A DNA stretch of 9,192 bases from Conexibacter sp. (GTDB taxonomy: Bacteria > Actinomycetota > Thermoleophilia > Solirubrobacterales > Solirubrobacteraceae): positions 1-9,192 of the forward strand of contig JAOPZP010000299.1 in NCBI GenBank assembly GCA_025964055.1, written 5' to 3'. Below the pieces are notes generated by a model. The model searched no databases and was not told the origin of the DNA. It was given only the letters and a program-made list of their open reading frames with translations. Numbering within the stretch: position 1 is the first letter of the stretch; each line of letters begins with the position of its first letter. Positions 5,844-9,192 of the stretch are shown one piece after another. The position numbers were made by a program, and so were the translations under genes.

Positions 5844-6651
5844 CGACGGCGATCAGCAGCTCGTCGGAGGGCTCGTGCGGCTTGCCCGTCCAGTCGCCGA
5901 AGAGGTCGACGTCGCCGAAGCCGGCCTCGGCGAGAGCCGTCGTGACCGACGGACCGTCGTACAGGCGAAGGTGCTCGCAACGGCTGTCGTCGATCTCGCC
6001 GCTGGTGCGGTGGATGAAGGTCTTGCGATGCGTGAGGATCTGGCTGTCGCGGTCCAGGTGCAGCTCGCTGAGATAGAACCGCCAGGGGTCCTCGGGCGGG
6101 AGCTCGTGCCAGAGCCTCAGCGTCCCGTCGCCGGTCTCCTCCAGCAGGCGTCGCCACGACGGGTGCGGGTAGATCTCGAGCACGAGCATGCCCGCGGGCG
6201 GCAGCGCCTGGCAAAGCTTGGCCAGCACCGTCCCTCCGCCGCCGGGCTGGATCGCATCGAAGTAGGCGAACGTCCCGGTGATGCAGAGGGCAGCGCCGGC
6301 CGGCTCGTACGGCTGCGTGAGGGCGTCGGCGCAGAGGAAGCGCACCGTGTCCAAGTCCGAGGACGCTGCCCATTCCTGGGCGAAGGCGACCCGGCTCTCG
6401 GCGACCTCCAGGCCGACGCCGCGGGCGATCGCCCCGCGGCGAGCGAGGTCGATCAGCAGCCGGCCGTTGCCGCTGCCGACTTCGAGCGCAGCCGCGCCGG
6501 GCCGCAGTCGCTCGGCGATGAACGTCGTCTGGCCGGCGGTGCGCTCCAGCAGGCCGGCGCGGTACTCCGCCAGCTCCTGCGTCGAGAAGCTCGAGAGCTC
6601 CTCGACGCCGTCGTAGGCGGTCAGGATGTCTGCGTGCGCGGTGGAAGCCAT
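5827..6651 (-). CDS. Class I SAM-dependent methyltransferase
   Basis: A 274-residue cytosolic protein with a Rossmann-type methyltransferase core. The SAM-binding motif I is ALEVGSGNG (residues 55-63); the acidic residue after strand 2 is E82 in GLEVAES; D109 lies in the CADAL motif II region; and CITGTFAYFDAI (123-134) and GMLVLEIYPHPSW (154-166) correspond to strands 4 and 5. The C-terminal half, LSELHLDRDSQILTHRKTF and AEAGFGDVDLFGDWTGKP, forms the antiparallel strands usual in small-molecule methyltransferases, but the substrate is not recognisable. The ATG at 6651 is preceded by a strong GGGAGGAG whose spacing of 14 nt is longer than ideal; no alternative start lies closer. It follows galactokinase by 47 bp on the same strand and may be read through from that operon. 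Codon use appears slightly less GC-biased than its neighbours by eye. Confidence 0.85.
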   Translation of the reverse strand: MASTAHADILTAYDGVEELSSFSTQELAEYRAGLLERTAGQTTFIAERLRPGAAALEVGSGNGRLLIDLARRGAIARGVGLEVAESRVAFAQEWAASSDLDTVRFLCADALTQPYEPAGAALCITGTFAYFDAIQPGGGGTVLAKLCQALPPAGMLVLEIYPHPSWRRLLEETGDGTLRLWHELPPEDPWRFYLSELHLDRDSQILTHRKTFIHRTSGEIDDSRCEHLRLYDGPSVTTALAEAGFGDVDLFGDWTGKPHEPSDELLIAVARAQG

Positions 6652-6675
6652 CTGCTCTGTGCCGGCTCCTCCCTA

Positions 6676-6690
6676 CCCGCTGCGCGCGGG
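6676..6690. terminator. Hairpin between galK and the methyltransferase gene
   Basis: CCCGC (6676-6680) and GCGGG (6686-6690) form a perfect 5-bp stem with a 5-nt loop, 8 nt beyond the galactokinase stop on the minus strand. It could attenuate transcription between the two genes. There is no U-tract, and the stem is short, so it may be incidental. Confidence 0.25.
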
Positions 6691-6698
6691 ACGTACCC

Positions 6699-7739
6699 TC
6701 AGCCCAGCAACCGCGCCCCCGCGCCCGGGACGACCTCCACCGCGCCCTCCGGCACGGCGACGCCCGGCGGCAGCAGCGCCAGCACGTGGCCGCCGAACCC
6801 GCCGCCCACCATGCGGGCACCGGCCGCTCCGGCCGCTCGCAGGCCGTCGACCGTCCGCTCGACCGCCGGGGTCGAGGCGTCGTAGAGATCGCGCAGGCTG
6901 GCGTGCGACGCGTCCAGCAGCCCGCCGACCTCGGCCAGGTCGCCGTCGCGCAGCGCGCGGACGGTCGCGTCCACGCGGGCGTTCTCCTCGAGCACGTGGC
7001 GCGCGCGACGGTCCAGCGGGTCCGGCAGCTGCGCCGCGGCGCCGGGGCTCGCCGCGCTCAGGCGGTCGACGCCCAGGAGCCGGACGGCCTCGGCGCACTC
7101 GGTACGCCGCTCGTTGTAGCCGCCGGTCGCCAGGTCGTGCGTCTCGCCGGAGTCGAGCGTCGCCAGGCGCCAGTCGCCGAGATCCAGCGGGACCGGCGTC
7201 GTCGCCATCGTCGCGAAGTCGATGCGCAGCGCGGCGCCGGGCTCGCTGAGCAGCACGGCGGTCTGGTCCAGCAGGCCGGTCTGGGCGCCGACCCAGTCGT
7301 TCTCCACGCGGGAGCACAGGCGCGCGAGCGCGGGACGGTCGGGGTCGTCCTCGCCCGCGAGCCCCAACAGCGCCAGGCAGAGCGCGACCTCCAGGGCAGC
7401 CGACGACGAGAGGCCCGAGCCGCGCGCCAGGTCGCCGGTGATCTCCAGGCGCGCCGCGCGGACCGGCAGCGCGTCGGCCTGGAGCTCCGCAGCCACGCCG
7501 CGCACGAACGCGCGCCAGCCGTCGGCGTCGCGCGGCGGGTCGCCCAGCGCGAAGGTGTCGTCCTCGCCGAGGTCGCGCGCGACGGCGACGAGGTCGTCGC
7601 CGTCGATCGCCGTCGCGGTCACCGTGACGCCCTGCGCGATGGCGAACGGCAGGCTCAGCCCGCCGTTGTAGTCGGTGTGCTCGCCGATCAGGTTCACGCG
7701 GCCGGGCCCGAAGGCGACCACGCGCTCCGGGTTCGTCAT
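6699..7739 (-). CDS. galK: Galactokinase (GHMP kinase family)
   Basis: Galactokinase phosphorylates galactose to alpha-galactose 1-phosphate with ATP in the cytoplasm. All three GHMP motifs are present: the galactokinase signature GRVNLIGEHTDYNGG (residues 13-27; R14 and D23 expected at the active site and sugar site), the ATP loop GSGLSSSAALEVAL (107-120), and MVGGGFGGHVLALLP (310-324). D158 in GLLDQ is the expected catalytic aspartate, and GGYNERRTEC (206-215) is also typical. At 346 residues it is slightly shorter than the E. coli enzyme (about 380). The ATG overlaps the stop of the upstream uridylyltransferase as ATGA. The pairing suggests that the product galactose 1-phosphate is passed to that enzyme. 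Related sugar kinases such as N-acetylgalactosamine or arabinose kinases share the motifs but the intact signature favours galactose. Confidence 0.94.
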   Translation of the reverse strand: MTNPERVVAFGPGRVNLIGEHTDYNGGLSLPFAIAQGVTVTATAIDGDDLVAVARDLGEDDTFALGDPPRDADGWRAFVRGVAAELQADALPVRAARLEITGDLARGSGLSSSAALEVALCLALLGLAGEDDPDRPALARLCSRVENDWVGAQTGLLDQTAVLLSEPGAALRIDFATMATTPVPLDLGDWRLATLDSGETHDLATGGYNERRTECAEAVRLLGVDRLSAASPGAAAQLPDPLDRRARHVLEENARVDATVRALRDGDLAEVGGLLDASHASLRDLYDASTPAVERTVDGLRAAGAAGARMVGGGFGGHVLALLPPGVAVPEGAVEVVPGAGARLLG

Positions 7740-9100
7740 CCGGCGAGGACCTCGCCGTCGGGCACGTGGGTGGGGCCGTCGAGGACGACGTCGCCGCGGA
7801 TCGTCACGCCGGCGCCGAAGGTGACGTCGCCGTGGACGGTGAGGCTCCGCGCCGCGCGCAGCGATGGCGGTCCGTGCCGGAAGCGTTGCTCCATCGCCGG
7901 CAGCTGACGGTAGTGCTGGGGGTCGAGCGCGACGACCGGCGGGGCGTCGAACGTGGGGGAGAGGTGGCCGTCGTCGTTCAAGGTGTAGGCGTCGGAGCGG
8001 ACGACCAGCAGGTCGTCGGTGGTCTTGACCGGCGCGAACCGCGTGCGCGGAACGAGCACCGCCTGCGCGCCGTCGATCGCGCCGATCGCGGCGCCCATCG
8101 CGGTCTCCAACTGCAGCACGTCGGGGCTGGCGGCATCGGTCGGGTCGACCGTCTTGCGGTTGACGATCAGCGGCAGCGCCGGACCTCCGGGCTCGGCGTC
8201 CATGAGGCGCTCGAGCGCCCGGAGGTCGACCCAGAGGTTGTTGGTGTTGTAGTAGCGCCAGCGGTCGACGTCGGTGAACGACGCGTCACCGGGCGGCGTC
8301 TGGGCCGTCTCCCGCAGGACGAGGCGCCCGTCGCGCCGAGCGATGTGGCCGCCCTTGCGGTCGGCGGCGGTCCCGCGCACGACCTCCATGACGAACGGCA
8401 CGCCGTGCGCGTCGGCCCAGGCGGGGATGTGCGGCTCGACCTCGGCGCCCAGGTTGTCGCTGTTGCTCACGAAGGCCCAGTCGTAGCCGGCGGCGCGCAG
8501 CTGCGCGAGCATCCCGGACGCGGCGAGCGACACGTACAGGTCGCCGTGGCCGGGCGGGCACCACTCCAGCCCGGGGTCGGCCGGCCAGTCGACGGGCGCG
8601 AGGGTGTCGGCGCGCAGCTTCGGCTCGCGGCTCTGCAGGAAGTCCGGCGCGACGTCGGCGGCGAGATCGCCGTGGCGCTCGGCCAGGGCGGCGAGCGTGG
8701 CGTCGCGCGTGGAGAAGGAGTCGAGCAGCACGAGCGGCACGCGCGCGCCGTGGCGCTCGCGCAGGGCGCGGACCTGGGCGGCGATGACGTCCAGGAACGT
8801 CTGGCCGGGCTTGACTTCGACCAGCGACTTGGGGCCCTGCAGCCCCATGCTCGTTCCGAGGCCGCCGTTGAGCTTGATCACGGCGACGCGGTCGAGGATC
8901 CCGGCAGCCGCCGCCGCGTCGTCGTCGAGCTCCTCCAGCGCCGGCACGTCGTGGACCGGCTCGAGCTCGTCGCCGGGCAGCAGCCCGGCGACTGGGTCGC
9001 GCAACTGCGCGAAGCGCTGCCGGAACGCGGCGAGGACCGGCTCCCCGGCGCCGTCGGCCCGCATGCGCTCCAGGGCCTGCTCGAGGGCGGCATCGGTCAC
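7736..9100 (-). CDS. UTP--glucose-1-phosphate (or hexose-1-phosphate) uridylyltransferase, UDPGP family
   Basis: A 454-residue nucleotidyltransferase of the eukaryotic-type UDPGP family, not the usual bacterial GalU family. It makes UDP-sugar from UTP and a sugar 1-phosphate. Visible motifs: uridine-binding loop LNGGLGTSMGLQGPKS (77-92, with K91), LLDSFST (125-131), FLQSREPKL, CPPGHGDLY (181-189), VSNSDNLGA (211-219) with the metal-site Asp, KGGH (249-252), NTNNLW (285-290), QLETAMGAAI and PVKTTDDLLVV (357-367). The C terminus (about 422-445: DVTFGAGVTIRGDVVLDGP) is a short left-handed beta-helix, as in eukaryotic UGPases. The GTG at 9100 is chosen because TAGCGT lies 7 nt upstream and the protein ends compare well with the family. 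It is coupled to galK by a 4-nt overlap, so galactose 1-phosphate may be a physiological substrate; strict glucose specificity is equally possible. Confidence 0.93.
   Translation of the reverse strand: MTDAALEQALERMRADGAGEPVLAAFRQRFAQLRDPVAGLLPGDELEPVHDVPALEELDDDAAAAAGILDRVAVIKLNGGLGTSMGLQGPKSLVEVKPGQTFLDVIAAQVRALRERHGARVPLVLLDSFSTRDATLAALAERHGDLAADVAPDFLQSREPKLRADTLAPVDWPADPGLEWCPPGHGDLYVSLAASGMLAQLRAAGYDWAFVSNSDNLGAEVEPHIPAWADAHGVPFVMEVVRGTAADRKGGHIARRDGRLVLRETAQTPPGDASFTDVDRWRYYNTNNLWVDLRALERLMDAEPGGPALPLIVNRKTVDPTDAASPDVLQLETAMGAAIGAIDGAQAVLVPRTRFAPVKTTDDLLVVRSDAYTLNDDGHLSPTFDAPPVVALDPQHYRQLPAMEQRFRHGPPSLRAARSLTVHGDVTFGAGVTIRGDVVLDGPTHVPDGEVLAG
7741..7757 (-). promoter_or_regulatory. Hairpin masking the galK ribosome-binding site
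   Basis: In the mRNA, CGGCGAG and CTCGCCG form a perfect 7-bp stem with the 3-nt loop GTC, ending one base before the galK AUG at 7739. It contains the only Shine-Dalgarno-like sequence (GAGG) before galK and coincides with the last codons of the uridylyltransferase gene. Translation of that gene would have to open it, making galK expression dependent on upstream translation. Inferred from sequence alone. Confidence 0.5.
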
Positions 9101-9107
9101 GCCCCGG

Positions 9108-9113
9108 ACGCTA
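9108..9113 (-). promoter_or_regulatory. Candidate -10 box for a leaderless uridylyltransferase-galK transcript
   Basis: TAGCGT on the minus strand lies exactly 7 nt before the GTG at 9100, with no Shine-Dalgarno sequence. From GGTAGCGTCC through GTGACCGA this site matches the one before the amidohydrolase gene at 21 of 23 bases. No clear -35 is visible. Confidence 0.55.
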
Positions 9114-9144
9114 CCCGGGCATGGCGTCCGGATCTCGTAGGCAT

Positions 9145-9150
9145 CATCAT
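9145..9150 (+). promoter_or_regulatory. Weak candidate -10 box for the gene starting at 9158
   Basis: CATCAT lies 7 nt before the ATG at 9158 and keeps the A at position 2 and T at position 6 of TANNNT but not the first T. It would be divergent from the box at 9108-9113. It sits in a short CATCATCAT run, so the match may be accidental. Confidence 0.25.
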
Positions 9151-9157
9151 CGGTTCC

Positions 9158-9192
9158 ATGTCGCCCGCCCGCTTCGCCGTCGCCTTCGCCGC
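9158..9192 (+). CDS. Possible start of a plus-strand gene, cut by the window edge
   Basis: Only 11 codons are visible (Met-Ser-Pro-Ala-Arg-Phe-Ala-Val-Ala-Phe-Ala). An arginine followed by small and hydrophobic residues would fit the beginning of a signal peptide or of a cytosolic strand, but the piece is too short to decide. It is divergent from the uridylyltransferase gene, with 57 bp between the two start codons, and has a box-like CATCAT 7 nt upstream. An alternative ATG at 9121 in another frame gives an arginine/histidine-rich peptide and looks less likely. No function can be assigned. Confidence 0.35.
   Translation, partial: MSPARFAVAFA

Noticed and set aside
5491..6885. 464-codon plus-strand frame across the small membrane protein and methyltransferase genes
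   Set aside because: It is antisense to the methyltransferase and frame-shifted against the small membrane protein, both of which show real family or topology features.
6786..7907. 373-codon plus-strand frame opposite galK
   Set aside because: Galactokinase on the minus strand has all three GHMP motifs; the opposite frame is a compositional shadow.
9121..9192. Alternative start ATG at 9121 for the right-edge gene
   Set aside because: The peptide is a run of Arg and His residues typical of a shadow frame, and it begins only a few bases from the divergent promoter box.

Overview
The window looks like chromosomal DNA from a very GC-rich actinobacterium. The best guess is the Thermoleophilia/Solirubrobacterales side of the phylum. 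This is inferred from near-universal G/C third codon positions, GTG starts with TANNNT boxes just upstream (leaderless-type promoters), a DUF2630 protein, and a eukaryotic-type UDP-glucose pyrophosphorylase. No tRNA, rRNA, insertion sequence, CRISPR array or phage gene is visible. Coding density is very high; no gene-free stretch exceeds about 80 bp.

Left part (1-3744): a purine/ureide catabolic neighbourhood. The window opens inside the molybdenum-cofactor subunit of a xanthine dehydrogenase-type hydroxylase. That gene overlaps, by ATGA, the bicupin (S)-ureidoglycine aminohydrolase (allE). A second, probably independent, unit follows: a DUF2630 protein and an SDR oxidoreductase. Facing them is an M20-family amidohydrolase, best read as allantoate amidohydrolase. 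Xanthine dehydrogenase makes urate, allantoate amidohydrolase makes (S)-ureidoglycine, and AllE makes (S)-ureidoglycolate, so three enzymes of one nitrogen-salvage route lie within 4 kb. The convergent SDR and amidohydrolase genes are separated by a hairpin that includes the amidohydrolase stop codon.

Middle (3745-5815): divergent from the amidohydrolase, across a 78-bp intergenic region with back-to-back promoter-like boxes, is a sodium:solute symporter (SSS/SLC5) gene. It is followed 16 bp later by a small two-helix membrane protein that may be an accessory subunit. The shared divergent promoter region suggests, but does not prove, that the symporter imports a ureide or purine-derived substrate.

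Right part (5827-9100, minus strand): UDPGP-family UTP--sugar-1-phosphate uridylyltransferase, then galactokinase overlapping it by 4 nt, then a class I SAM methyltransferase 47 bp downstream. Galactokinase coupled to a UDPGP-type pyrophosphorylase, with no GalT in view, suggests galactose may enter UDP-sugar metabolism by the pyrophosphorylase route. A new plus-strand gene appears to start at 9158 and runs off the window.

The most interesting signals are regulatory. A TANNNT box lies exactly 7 nt upstream of three start codons (a near match at a fourth), and two of these sites share almost the same sequence. Hairpins sequester the ribosome-binding region at two tightly coupled gene junctions. 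The small membrane protein paired with the symporter is the best candidate for an undescribed protein family role. I did not see a clearly novel multi-gene system.
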